A stretch of DNA of 64,000 nucleotides from Salinilacustrithrix sp003476595. Lineage in GTDB: Bacteria; Actinomycetota; Acidimicrobiia; Acidimicrobiales; Salinilacustritrichaceae. Every line of letters starts with the position of its first letter. The stretch's first letter is position 1. The stretch lies in the NCBI GenBank assembly GCA_963972525.1, contig CAXAUZ010000021.1, forward strand, positions 8,888 through 72,887. The letters run 5' to 3'. Below the pieces are notes generated by a model. That model was not told where the DNA came from and did not search any database. It saw nothing but the letters and a program-made list of their open reading frames with translations. The translations under genes and the position numbers were made by a program. Shown here one piece after another: positions 1 through 7,381 of the stretch.

Positions 1-114
1 GAGATCGCCGAGATGGACTGGCTGATCGACGACATCGAGGAGAACGGCCCGGCGACGACGCAGGACGAGGCCGAGCAGCGGCCCGTGCCCGAGTTCGAGG
101 CGTCGTCGTCGTAG
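1..114 (+). CDS. C-terminal end of an unidentified protein (partial)
   Basis: The first 37 codons of frame 1 run open to a TAG at 112-114. The tail is acidic (WLIDDIEEN, then a Glu/Pro-rich stretch ending in SSS) and uses G/C-ending codons like its neighbours, so it is probably the end of a real gene that begins outside the window. It stops one base before the convergent stop codon of the next gene. No family can be recognised from so short a piece. Confidence 0.6.
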   Translation, partial: EIAEMDWLIDDIEENGPATTQDEAEQRPVPEFEASSS

Positions 115-115
115 C

Positions 116-1090
116 TCAGCGGGAGGGCATGCCCGCGGCGCCCACGAGGCTGCGCACCCGCTTGCGGTGCGTGGACAGGTCGGCGAGGGTCCGCTCGTAG
201 GTCACCCGATCCACCATCGCGATGCCGGCCTCGTCCAGGCGGTCGGTGCGGGGCACGGTCGGGGTCCCGTCCTCGTCGACCTCGCTCCCGTAGGTCTCGA
301 GGTACGTCGCGATGGCCGAGCGCAGCTGGCGGCGCGGGGTCGCCAGGGGAGCGACGTGCGGGTCGACGCCGTCGAGGAGGGTGAGGAGGTCGTCCAGGTC
401 GGCGACGGCGAGCGGCGCCGAGGTCGCCGTGTCCGAGCTCTGGAACAGGTGCAGCACCGGGTAGGCGAGGTGCTGCTCGGCGAGCGTGCCGAGCGCCGCG
501 GCCAGGTCCCGCAGCTGGTGGTCGAGCTGGATGCGGGCGCCGTCCCACGCGCCCAGGACGACGTCTTCGGGGGAGTCGCCGAGCGCGCGGACCGAGGAGG
601 CGAAGGACCGGGACGCGACCGAGGCCGAGATGACCGGGAGCAGGTAGGTCACCGACAGGGTGAGCAGGAACAGGCCGGTCGCGCTGACGGCCACGGCCAA
701 CACGCGGCCGAAGTCGGTCGCCGGGGCCAGGTCGCCGTTGCCCAGGGTGAAGAGGCTGTACCCGACGAAGTAGGCCCGCTCGAACCAGTCGACCGGTTGC
801 TTCGTGCCCGAGGTGCGGATGGCATCGGGTTGCCCCTCGAGCATGAGGGTGAACCCGGTGAGGAGCAGCGCCGTCCACGTGGCCACGATGACGAGGAGGG
901 CGACCGGGCCGACGCCGGATCGGAGCCGTCGGTCGCCCGACAGGAGGGGGAGGGTCCGGCGACCGATGGCGGTGATGGCACCGGTCAGCGGGCCTGCGCC
1001 CTGGCCCGACCACAGCACGGTGCGGAAGACGTCCGCCACGACGAGGGCGACCATGAGGCACCCGAGGCCCACGAGCAGGAAATCGCGCAC
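116..1090 (-). CDS. Two-TM potassium-channel-like membrane protein with a GNGD filter
   Basis: A 324-residue protein starting at GTG. Membrane segments are seen near residues 4-24, 61-83 and 130-155. Between the last two lies a re-entrant pore loop with TLGNGDL at 115-121, at the place where K+ channels carry T-V-G-Y-G-D. The layout is that of the Ion_trans_2 pore domain with one extra N-terminal segment. The C-terminal 165 residues look soluble and helical and hold no recognisable RCK/TrkA-N domain. The Tyr-to-Asn change in the filter makes strict K+ selectivity uncertain. It probably acts in the cytoplasmic membrane. It is followed upstream on the same strand by the PhzF gene, with 9 bases between them. 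Confidence 0.75.
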   Translation of the reverse strand: MRDFLLVGLGCLMVALVVADVFRTVLWSGQGAGPLTGAITAIGRRTLPLLSGDRRLRSGVGPVALLVIVATWTALLLTGFTLMLEGQPDAIRTSGTKQPVDWFERAYFVGYSLFTLGNGDLAPATDFGRVLAVAVSATGLFLLTLSVTYLLPVISASVASRSFASSVRALGDSPEDVVLGAWDGARIQLDHQLRDLAAALGTLAEQHLAYPVLHLFQSSDTATSAPLAVADLDDLLTLLDGVDPHVAPLATPRRQLRSAIATYLETYGSEVDEDGTPTVPRTDRLDEAGIAMVDRVTYERTLADLSTHRKRVRSLVGAAGMPSR

Positions 1091-1099
1091 GACGTGCCA

Positions 1100-2020
1100 C
1101 TACCCCGGTGGGATGCCGGTGATGCAAGGCGCCGGCACCAGCAGCTCCCCCGAGCCGACGTGCACCGCCCGCCCGCCGACGCGCACGGCCACCACCTCGC
1201 TGCCGCGCCGGACCGCCTGCACCCGGATCTCGCTCGGTCGCCCCATCTCCACGCCCTGCTCGATCGTCCAGCCCTGATCGAGGCGGACCGCGCCGGCGAC
1301 CCCGGCGAGGTACCCGCACGCGGCCGCGGCTGCCGAGCCCGTCGCCGGATCCTCGGCGACGCCGATGACCGGTCCGAACATGCGGGCCCGCCACCGAGCG
1401 CCTCGCACGCCGTCGACCGGGGCGAGCAGGTAGAGGTCCGGCGCATCGGAGCTGCCGACACCGCCACGCCAGGCGGAGACGTCGAGCTCGGCCCGCTCGA
1501 GCGCGGCCACCTCGCGCAGCCCCACCATCGTGTAGGGCACGCCGACGCTCCAGCCTCGGGGTCCGAGCTCGGGATGCAGGTCCGCCAGCCCCAGGCCGAC
1601 CGCCTCGACGACGTCGGCGGGATCCGCGGTGTCGGCGGGCTCGGGCGGGCCGGGGGTCGTGAGGGTGGCGAGGCCGTCGGCGAGCGTCACCTCGACCGGC
1701 CCGACGCCCTCGTGCAGCGTGAGGACCTCCGCACGGGCGAGACCGGCGTCCGCCAGCGCGAGCGCAGCACCGATGGTGGGGTGGCCGGCGAAGGGCAGCT
1801 CGGTCGCCGGCGTGAAGATCCGGGCGCTCCAGGCCCCGTCGCCCAGCCCGGTGAGGAAGATGGTCTCCGAGAGGTTGAGCTCCACGGCGACGCGCTGCAT
1901 CTGGTCGTCGTCGAGCGGGGGCGGTTCGATGACCACGGCCAGCGGGTTCCCCGTGTAGGCGCGATCGGTGAACACGTCGTAGCGCAGCACGGTGAGGCGG
2001 TCGGGCGGAACCGAGGTCAT
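1100..2020 (-). CDS. PhzF family isomerase/epimerase
   Basis: A 306-residue protein of the PhzF/DapF-fold family. The N-terminus has the family signature FTDRAYTGNPLAVV, with the conserved Asn-Pro, followed by LNLSETIFL, which carries the catalytic-type Glu of the first half. FAGHPTIGAA and the second-half signature DPATGSAAAA are also intact. The length is usual for the family (about 260-310). Members isomerise small hydroxy- or amino-acid-like substrates; the physiological substrate cannot be deduced here, because no phenazine genes are nearby. It starts at ATG and is probably cotranscribed with the downstream channel gene. Confidence 0.88.
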   Translation of the reverse strand: MTSVPPDRLTVLRYDVFTDRAYTGNPLAVVIEPPPLDDDQMQRVAVELNLSETIFLTGLGDGAWSARIFTPATELPFAGHPTIGAALALADAGLARAEVLTLHEGVGPVEVTLADGLATLTTPGPPEPADTADPADVVEAVGLGLADLHPELGPRGWSVGVPYTMVGLREVAALERAELDVSAWRGGVGSSDAPDLYLLAPVDGVRGARWRARMFGPVIGVAEDPATGSAAAAACGYLAGVAGAVRLDQGWTIEQGVEMGRPSEIRVQAVRRGSEVVAVRVGGRAVHVGSGELLVPAPCITGIPPG

Positions 2021-2135
2021 GTCCGAAGGATGGGTGCCGCGGCCCGGCGATGGCCAGCGGGTTCATCGCCTCGGCGTTCGAGGTCGGCTCCTAGACTTCC
2101 GCTCGGGGATCCCGCAGGGCGCCTGACGGAGGGTG

Positions 2136-4142
2136 ATGATCGAGGACGAGCGGGCCGAGGGCGGGGCAGGCGTGGCGGTGGGCCCTCCCGCGTCCGCTCC
2201 GAGCGGCGAGCTGACGGGCATCTGCCGACGCGTCGTGCTCTGGTACGCCGCTGCCGCGGCCACCTGGATCGTGGCCAGCGACCTCGTCGTCAGCATGGTG
2301 CGCGACGAAGACGTCGAGCAGCAGGCCGTGGACGTCGTGAAGGGGCTCGTGTTCGTGCTCGTGACGGCCACCGTGCTCTGGGTCGTGCTCCGGCGGCTGA
2401 CGCGGTCCTACGACGTGCACTTCGCCCGGGAGGTCACCGCCCAGCGCGACTTCTACCAGTCGATCCTCAGCACGTCGACGGATCTGGTCCTGATCTTCGG
2501 GGCCGACGGCCTCATCCGCTACGCCAACCGGGCGCTCGTCGAGATCCTCGGCTGGGAGCACGTGGACGTGGTGGGCCGCAGGGGCCGCGACTTCCTGCAC
2601 CCCGACGACGTGAACCCGGCCAGCTCGTTCCGTGCCAACCTCGAGCTCGGCGGCAGCAACCGGCGGACGTTCCGCATGGCGCACCGGGACGGCACCTACC
2701 GGACCCTCGAGATGGCGATGTCGTCGATCCCGCTCGGCGATGGCACCGAGGGTGCCGTCATCGTGGCCCGCGACGTCACCGAGCGAGCCCGTGGCGAGCA
2801 GCAGCTGCGGGCCGCGCTGGCCGAGGACGCGACCGGTCTCCCGAACCTGCGCATGTTCGTGGCCGAGATGGAGCGCCTCGGCGACGTCACCGTCGTCGGG
2901 CTCGACGCCATCGTGCTGCTCGTCGACATCGACCGCTTCGGGGACATCAACGCGCTGCACGGGCGGGTCGGTGGCGATGCGGTCCTGCTCGAGCTCTCCC
3001 GCCGGATGGAGGCAGCCCTCCCCGAGGCCATCGGGTTCTGGCGCCACGGCGCTGACGAGATCCTCGCCGTGCTCCTGGAGGACCCGGCGCAGACCGCGAC
3101 CGAGAGCGGGGTGGGCCTGGCCCGGCTGATCGAGCGCGTCCAGCACGAGGCGGCCGCGCCGATCGCCATCGACGACTCCGATCGGCGGCTGTCGGTGAGC
3201 GTGTCGGTGGGCCTCGCCCGGCTGCCGGTCGACTGCGGGGTGCCGGAGGACTCCCTGAGCTCGCAGATGCTGCGCAACGCGGAGGACGCGCTCGCCGAAG
3301 CCAAGCAGCACCCCGATCGCAGCGCGCTGCGCATCCAGCGCGACGCCGGGGCGGGCAGCGAGCGCGCCCTGGTGATCGAGCAGCTGCACCGGGCGGTCGA
3401 GCGCGGTGAGCTCGTCGTCCACTTCCAACCCAAGATCCGCCTCGCCGACCTGTGCGTCGTCGGGGCGGAGGCCCTCGTGCGGTGGGAGCACCCGGAGCGG
3501 GGTCTGCTGCTGCCCGACGAGTTCCTCCGAGCGGTGGACGAGGCCAACCTCACCGCGGCGATGACGCGCGGCGTGCTGCAGAACGCGCTCGCGCAGGTCC
3601 CCGGGTGGCTCGGCGCCGAGGGGTGCGCCCAGGACTTCGAGGTCTGCGTGAACATCACCCTCGACGACCTGCGGCGACGTCGCTTCGTCGACGACGTCTT
3701 CGACGCCCTGCACGAGAGCGGGGTCGAGGCGCGGCACCTGTGCCTGGAGCTGACCGAGCAGACGATGCTCGCCGACGCGCTCGGCGCCAGCACCGTGGTG
3801 GCCGAGCTCCGTCGGGCCGGCATCCGCGTCGCCATCGACGACTTCGGCACCGGCTACTCGAGCCTCGAGCACATCCGCATCTTCGAGGTGGACGAGCTGA
3901 AGATCGACAAGGGCTTCGTGCAGCAGATCGGTCGGAGCCGCACCGACGAGGCCATCGTCGACTCGATCCTGGCCATCGCCGGCCGTCTCGGCGTGCGGGT
4001 CACCGCCGAGGGCATCGAGGCGTCCGAAGCCCTCGAGTACCTCCGCCAGCGCGGGTGCCACGACGGGCAGGGCTTCCTCTTCAGCCCTGCCGTCCCGGCC
4101 GAGGAGTTCGCCCCCGGCCGGTCGTGGGCGCCGCTGCCCTAG
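2136..4142 (+). CDS. Membrane-bound PAS-GGDEF(degenerate)-EAL c-di-GMP phosphodiesterase
   Basis: About 668 residues. Two membrane helices near residues 30-85 enclose a short outer loop. A PAS domain follows (about 105-215, with LIRYANRALVEILGW), then a GGDEF domain and an EAL domain. The GGDEF signature is replaced by H-G-A-D-E around residue 303, so cyclase activity is unlikely and this domain may only bind GTP. The EAL domain looks complete: GAEALVRW near 443, a metal-site Glu in CLELTEQ, DDFGTGYSS near 567, a catalytic-type Lys in ELKIDKGF and the late Glu in TAEGIE. This predicts hydrolysis of c-di-GMP under PAS or membrane control. ATG at 2136 lies 5 bases after GGAGGG; a GTG at 2133 is an alternative. 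The stop overlaps that of the convergent epimerase gene. Confidence 0.88.
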   Translation: MIEDERAEGGAGVAVGPPASAPSGELTGICRRVVLWYAAAAATWIVASDLVVSMVRDEDVEQQAVDVVKGLVFVLVTATVLWVVLRRLTRSYDVHFAREVTAQRDFYQSILSTSTDLVLIFGADGLIRYANRALVEILGWEHVDVVGRRGRDFLHPDDVNPASSFRANLELGGSNRRTFRMAHRDGTYRTLEMAMSSIPLGDGTEGAVIVARDVTERARGEQQLRAALAEDATGLPNLRMFVAEMERLGDVTVVGLDAIVLLVDIDRFGDINALHGRVGGDAVLLELSRRMEAALPEAIGFWRHGADEILAVLLEDPAQTATESGVGLARLIERVQHEAAAPIAIDDSDRRLSVSVSVGLARLPVDCGVPEDSLSSQMLRNAEDALAEAKQHPDRSALRIQRDAGAGSERALVIEQLHRAVERGELVVHFQPKIRLADLCVVGAEALVRWEHPERGLLLPDEFLRAVDEANLTAAMTRGVLQNALAQVPGWLGAEGCAQDFEVCVNITLDDLRRRRFVDDVFDALHESGVEARHLCLELTEQTMLADALGASTVVAELRRAGIRVAIDDFGTGYSSLEHIRIFEVDELKIDKGFVQQIGRSRTDEAIVDSILAIAGRLGVRVTAEGIEASEALEYLRQRGCHDGQGFLFSPAVPAEEFAPGRSWAPLP

Positions 4143-4546
4143 AGGTTCTCCTGCACCAGCTCGATCAGGGTGCCGAAGCTGCCCTTCGGGTGGATGAAGG
4201 CGACCGTGGTGCCACGCGACCCTGGGCGGGGCGCCTGGTCGATGGGGGTGGCGCCGGCGGCGACCATCGACTCGAGGGCCTGGGCGCAGTCGTCGACCCG
4301 GTAGCCGATGTGGTGCAGGCCCTCGCCCTTCTTCTCCAGGAACTTGGCGATGGGCGAGTCGTCGCGGGTCGCTGCGGTGAGCTGGATGTAGGAGTCGGCC
4401 ACCTTCACCAGGGCCTCCTCGACGCCGTCGGAGTCGACGACCTCACGGTGGTCGACCTCGGCGCCGAAGGCCTCGGCGTAGTAGGCGATGGCGGCGTCGA
4501 GGTCCTTGACGGCGATGGCGACGTGGTCGATCTCGGTCAGCAGCAT
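4139..4546 (-). CDS. mce: Methylmalonyl-/ethylmalonyl-CoA epimerase
   Basis: A 135-residue glyoxalase/VOC-fold protein. Metal-ligand positions are visible as His in TEIDHVAIAV near the start, His in GLHHIGYRV in the middle and Glu in TLIELVQ at the end, and the length is right for the family. The enzyme interconverts (R)- and (S)-acyl-malonyl-CoA and feeds a B12-dependent mutase, which is not in the window. The ATG at 4546 begins exactly at the conserved domain; a longer reading to 4666 runs into the opposite promoter and was rejected. It is divergent from the crotonyl-CoA-reductase-like gene with a 103-base shared promoter region, which suggests joint acyl-CoA metabolism. Confidence 0.88.
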   Translation of the reverse strand: MLLTEIDHVAIAVKDLDAAIAYYAEAFGAEVDHREVVDSDGVEEALVKVADSYIQLTAATRDDSPIAKFLEKKGEGLHHIGYRVDDCAQALESMVAAGATPIDQAPRPGSRGTTVAFIHPKGSFGTLIELVQENL

Positions 4547-4611
4547 GACCCGAAATGTAGTGCGATCGGACCAGCCGGAATCCCATCTGGGCGCACCGAT
4601 CCGACAAGATG

Positions 4612-4621
4612 ACCGGTCGGT
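4612..4621. promoter_or_regulatory. Candidate repressor site ACCG-N2-CGGT
   Basis: The inverted repeat ACCGGTCGGT lies in the divergent promoter between the epimerase and the reductase-like gene. Arms ACCG/CGGT with a 2-base centre recur upstream of the thiolase (7316-7327). TetR-type regulators of acyl-CoA genes often bind sites of this shape. No regulator gene is nearby, so the assignment is inference. Confidence 0.3.
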
Positions 4622-4649
4622 AACCGAGCTGACCGGAGGAACCAGCCAC

Positions 4650-5816
4650 ATGACCACGATGACCAAGGCCTACGCGATCACCGCTGAGGCCGTCGCTGCC
4701 GAGACGGAGGCGAACGGTGGTGACATCGCCGCCATCGATGTCTCCAAGGTGGTCCAGCTCGACGACCTCGAGCTGCGCGATCTCGGTCCGCGAGACGTGA
4801 AGCTGAAGATCCTGGCCGTGTCGGCCGAGCACAACATCGACCACGCCGCCACCGCCGACACCATCAACATCGCCGAAGCCCGGGGCGGCAAGATCTACCC
4901 CGGCAACTCGGCCGTCGGCGAGGTCATCGAGGTCGGCGCCGAGGTGACGGCCTTCACCGCGGGCGACGTCGTCATCACCCACTGCAACGGGGACCCCGAT
5001 CGCTTCGGCTTCCCCCTGCGCATCTGGGCCTACGACATGCCCGACTCCATCGGCTGGTACTCGAAGGAGGCCGTCGTCGAGGACTGGCAGATCATCAAGG
5101 CCCCGCTCGACTCCGGGCTGAACCTGTGGGAGATCGCCGCCCTGCCGCTGCGGGCACCGACCGCCTACCACCTGTGGCGCCGCGCCCTGGGCATCTACCG
5201 GGTCAAGGTCCCCTACGAGCGCCAGGCCCGCCTCAACGTGCTCAGCTTCGGCGGCGGCGTGGGCGAGCTGTTCCTGATGCTGGCCAAGGCCGAGGGCCAC
5301 AACGCCTTCTTCTGCGCCGGGTCCAAGGAGCGCCGTGACGCCCTCGAGAAGCACGGCATCGTCGGCATCGACCAGAAGCAGTTCAACCGATTCGCCTCCT
5401 CGGATGACGTGAAGGCGTTCAACAAGCACGTGAAGGGGCTGACCGACGGCGTCGGCATGCACCTGGTGTGCGACATGCTGCGCGGCCCGGTCTTCGAGGC
5501 CGGCCTCGCCGTCCAGGCCCGTCTCGGCGTGAACGTCAGCGCCGGGTGGCAGCTCTCCCAGGTCGTCTCCTACAACTCCACGGTGCAGTCGGTGAAGCAG
5601 GTCACCATCGACCACACCCACTACGAGACGCCCGAGGGGTGCGAGGCCGCCACCGAGCTGTACGGCTCGGTCTTCAAGCCCACGATCCACGACGAGATCT
5701 ACTCCTTCGAGGACCTGCCCCGGTGCTTCCAGGAGATGCACGAGAACACCCAGACCGGCATCCCGATCATCCGCGTCGCCGACGAGATGCCCGAGTCCGT
5801 CAAGGACCTCGTCTGA
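4650..5816 (+). CDS. Crotonyl-CoA carboxylase/reductase-like MDR oxidoreductase
   Basis: A 388-residue medium-chain dehydrogenase/reductase. The start is fixed by GGAGGA 9 bases before the ATG. Resemblance to crotonyl-CoA carboxylase/reductase is seen in VVITHCNGD followed by RIWAYDMPD, in the nucleotide-binding stretch SFGGGVGELFLMLAKAEG, and in VGIDQKQFNRF and DHTHYET. No catalytic or structural zinc ligands of alcohol dehydrogenases are present. It is shorter than typical Ccr (about 430-450), and the region corresponding to AAGVNYN reads VSAEHNID, so CO2 fixation cannot be assumed; it could be a plain enoyl-CoA reductase. The opposing epimerase gene supports a role with C4-C5 acyl-CoAs. 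Confidence 0.7.
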   Translation: MTTMTKAYAITAEAVAAETEANGGDIAAIDVSKVVQLDDLELRDLGPRDVKLKILAVSAEHNIDHAATADTINIAEARGGKIYPGNSAVGEVIEVGAEVTAFTAGDVVITHCNGDPDRFGFPLRIWAYDMPDSIGWYSKEAVVEDWQIIKAPLDSGLNLWEIAALPLRAPTAYHLWRRALGIYRVKVPYERQARLNVLSFGGGVGELFLMLAKAEGHNAFFCAGSKERRDALEKHGIVGIDQKQFNRFASSDDVKAFNKHVKGLTDGVGMHLVCDMLRGPVFEAGLAVQARLGVNVSAGWQLSQVVSYNSTVQSVKQVTIDHTHYETPEGCEAATELYGSVFKPTIHDEIYSFEDLPRCFQEMHENTQTGIPIIRVADEMPESVKDLV

Positions 5817-5832
5817 CCCGTCCCTGATGTTC

Positions 5833-5870
5833 TGGCAGCGGCTGCGGAACATGTTCCGCAGCCGCCGCCA
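5833..5870. terminator. Bidirectional hairpin terminator between convergent genes
   Basis: An 18-base inverted repeat with a 2-base loop and one mismatch (arm TGGCAGCGGCTGCGGAAC) lies between the stop of the reductase-like gene (5816) and the stop of the opposing gene (5876). There is no U tract. The 20-mer CTGGCAGCGGCTGCGGAACA at 5832-5851 reappears exactly, in reverse orientation, at 62146-62165 after clpC. Confidence 0.65.
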
Positions 5871-5875
5871 GGAGG

Positions 5876-6760
5876 TCAACGGCCCCAGCCGGGGGACTGG
5901 GCGATGAACTCGTCCATCAGCTCCAGGGCGGCGGGCATGCCGTCGGCGGTGGGCATGTCGGCGAGCTCGTCGCTGTAGGAACCCACCGGCGGGAACCACG
6001 GGATCGGGGTCTCCGGGTGCTGGGCCTCCATCCACGTGCGGAAGTCCTGGCGGAACGCATGGGCCTCGTCCCACGGGTCGGCATCCAGCAGCACGATGCG
6101 CTCGAGCAGCGAGCCGTCGAAGCGGAAGACGTGGTCCTCCTCGATCGACAGGCCCGCCGCGCCGTGGAAGTCGTCCGCACGTCGGATCGGGCACACGACG
6201 TCCTCCTCGGCGCCCGTCCGGCACGGGCCGGTCCTCGTCCACCGGTCCCCGGCCGCCTGGAACGCCGGGTCGGTCAGCTTGGCCGGCTGGACGGGGCTGG
6301 CGGACGGGACGAACCGCTCGGCCACCGCAGCCGGGTCTCCCGTGTTGTAGACGTCCACGAAGTCGTCGACGAGCGCCGTCCGCATCGTCAGCGGGTCCCC
6401 CTCCGGCGCTTCGGCGGGGGCCAGCTCGACCCGGTCACCGCCGTCGGCGACCGCGAACCCGATCGCCGCGACGGCGATCCCGGCTGCTGCTGCCGCGACG
6501 AGCGGCCACCGCCTGCGCCGGCGCGCCGGTGCCGTCGGCGTGGGCCGGAGCGCGTGCTCCCGTTCGAGATCGATCACCATCACTCGTCCTCCAGTCGATG
6601 TGCCCTCGGGTGCGAGCCCCAGGGCATCGGTCACGGGTTCGCCGTCGACGACGTCGGGGATCGGTCCCCGAGCGGTCACCTCGGCGAGGGTGATGGGTGC
6701 GACACCGTCGGCGGCACGCCGGATGGCGCGTGCGATCAGGTCGTCGTGGGACTCAGACAC
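5876..6760 (-). CDS. Single-pass membrane protein paired with an ECF sigma factor (possible anti-sigma)
   Basis: A 294-residue protein starting at GTG 6760 and overlapping the end of the sigma-factor gene by 8 bases. Residues 1-75 are cytoplasmic in character and open with ESHDDLIARAIRRAADGV. A basic patch (ARRRRRW) and a membrane helix (LVAAAAAGIAVAAIGFAVA) follow near residues 83-105. The outer part is about 185 residues with several Trp and Cys and no recognised fold. Overlap and topology fit an anti-sigma factor or a sensor anchored in the membrane, but no ZAS zinc motif (H-x3-C-x2-C) is seen, so the function is inferred from context only. Confidence 0.75.
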   Translation of the reverse strand: MSESHDDLIARAIRRAADGVAPITLAEVTARGPIPDVVDGEPVTDALGLAPEGTSTGGRVMVIDLEREHALRPTPTAPARRRRRWPLVAAAAAGIAVAAIGFAVADGGDRVELAPAEAPEGDPLTMRTALVDDFVDVYNTGDPAAVAERFVPSASPVQPAKLTDPAFQAAGDRWTRTGPCRTGAEEDVVCPIRRADDFHGAAGLSIEEDHVFRFDGSLLERIVLLDADPWDEAHAFRQDFRTWMEAQHPETPIPWFPPVGSYSDELADMPTADGMPAALELMDEFIAQSPGWGR

Positions 6761-7238
6761 GGGTCTCCACCTCCAGCTGCCGGCGCAGGCGTGACAGTCC
6801 CCGGCGCACGTGGGTGGCCACCGTCGCGGTGGCGCAACCGAGCAGCGCGCCGACCTCGGCGTGGCGGTACCCGAGGCCGTGCACCATCCACACGGCGACC
6901 CGCTGGTGCTCCGGGAGCTCGGCCAGCAGGGCCAGCAACGTGAGCTCGGGGTCGGGGTCCTCCCGCGGATCCTCCATCCCGTCGGCGGGGCAGGGTTCCT
7001 CCCGGCGCCGGGCGTCCCGGAGGGCCCGGGACCGACCGACCCGGTACAGGTACCCGATCGGGTTGTCCAGGCCGTCGAGGCGCTCCCGGTGCTGCCACGC
7101 CCATGCGAGGGCATCCGCTGCGGCGTCCCGGCCGACCTCGGCGCCGAAGGCGCCGCTCAAGGCCGTGCGCAGGCGCGGCTCGGCCTGCTCGAAGAACGTG
7201 GCGAACGTCGCCGACGGGTCGTCATCCATCGTCTCCAA
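6753..7238 (-). CDS. ECF-type RNA polymerase sigma factor
   Basis: A 161-residue sigma-70 family protein with region 2 and region 4 only. Region 2 is recognisable around DAAADALAWAWQHRERL and NPIGYLYRVGRSRALRDARRR. Region 4 is the helix-turn-helix LPEHQRVAVWMVHGLGYRHA followed by TATVATHVRRGLSRLRRQL. It is SigE/SigM-like in size. The gene precedes, and by 8-base overlap is translationally coupled to, a membrane protein that may control it. Regulated promoters cannot be read from this window. Confidence 0.87.
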   Translation of the reverse strand: METMDDDPSATFATFFEQAEPRLRTALSGAFGAEVGRDAAADALAWAWQHRERLDGLDNPIGYLYRVGRSRALRDARRREEPCPADGMEDPREDPDPELTLLALLAELPEHQRVAVWMVHGLGYRHAEVGALLGCATATVATHVRRGLSRLRRQLEVETRV

Positions 7239-7315
7239 GAGCCCGCAGCACCCCGATCGCGTGACATGGACCTCCAGATGATCCGACGCCTGCCCGGGCC
7301 TGCCGTCAACCGCAT

Positions 7316-7327
7316 TACCGCGCGGTA
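7316..7327. promoter_or_regulatory. Candidate operator TACCG-N2-CGGTA upstream of the thiolase
   Basis: The perfect 12-base palindrome TACCGCGCGGTA lies 55 bases before the thiolase ATG. A degenerate second copy, TACCGTTCGGA, begins at 7340, 24 bases later. Two similarly oriented sites a little over two helical turns apart are what a dimeric TetR-type repressor might use. The same ACCG-N2-CGGT core occurs at 4612-4621. Confidence 0.35.
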
Positions 7328-7381
7328 GCGGTGCCTGGTTACCGTTCGGAGCAGAACAACCATCGACGGGGGAGTTGCCCT

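Noticed and set aside
167..3055. A 962-codon plus-strand frame across three genes
   Set aside because: It runs antisense through the channel and PhzF genes and out of frame through the EAL gene, with low-complexity Arg/Gly/Asp/His composition.
4488..5816. A longer reductase-like protein starting at 4488
   Set aside because: The extra 54 codons overlap the start of the divergent epimerase gene and precede the GGAGGA ribosome site used by ATG 4650.
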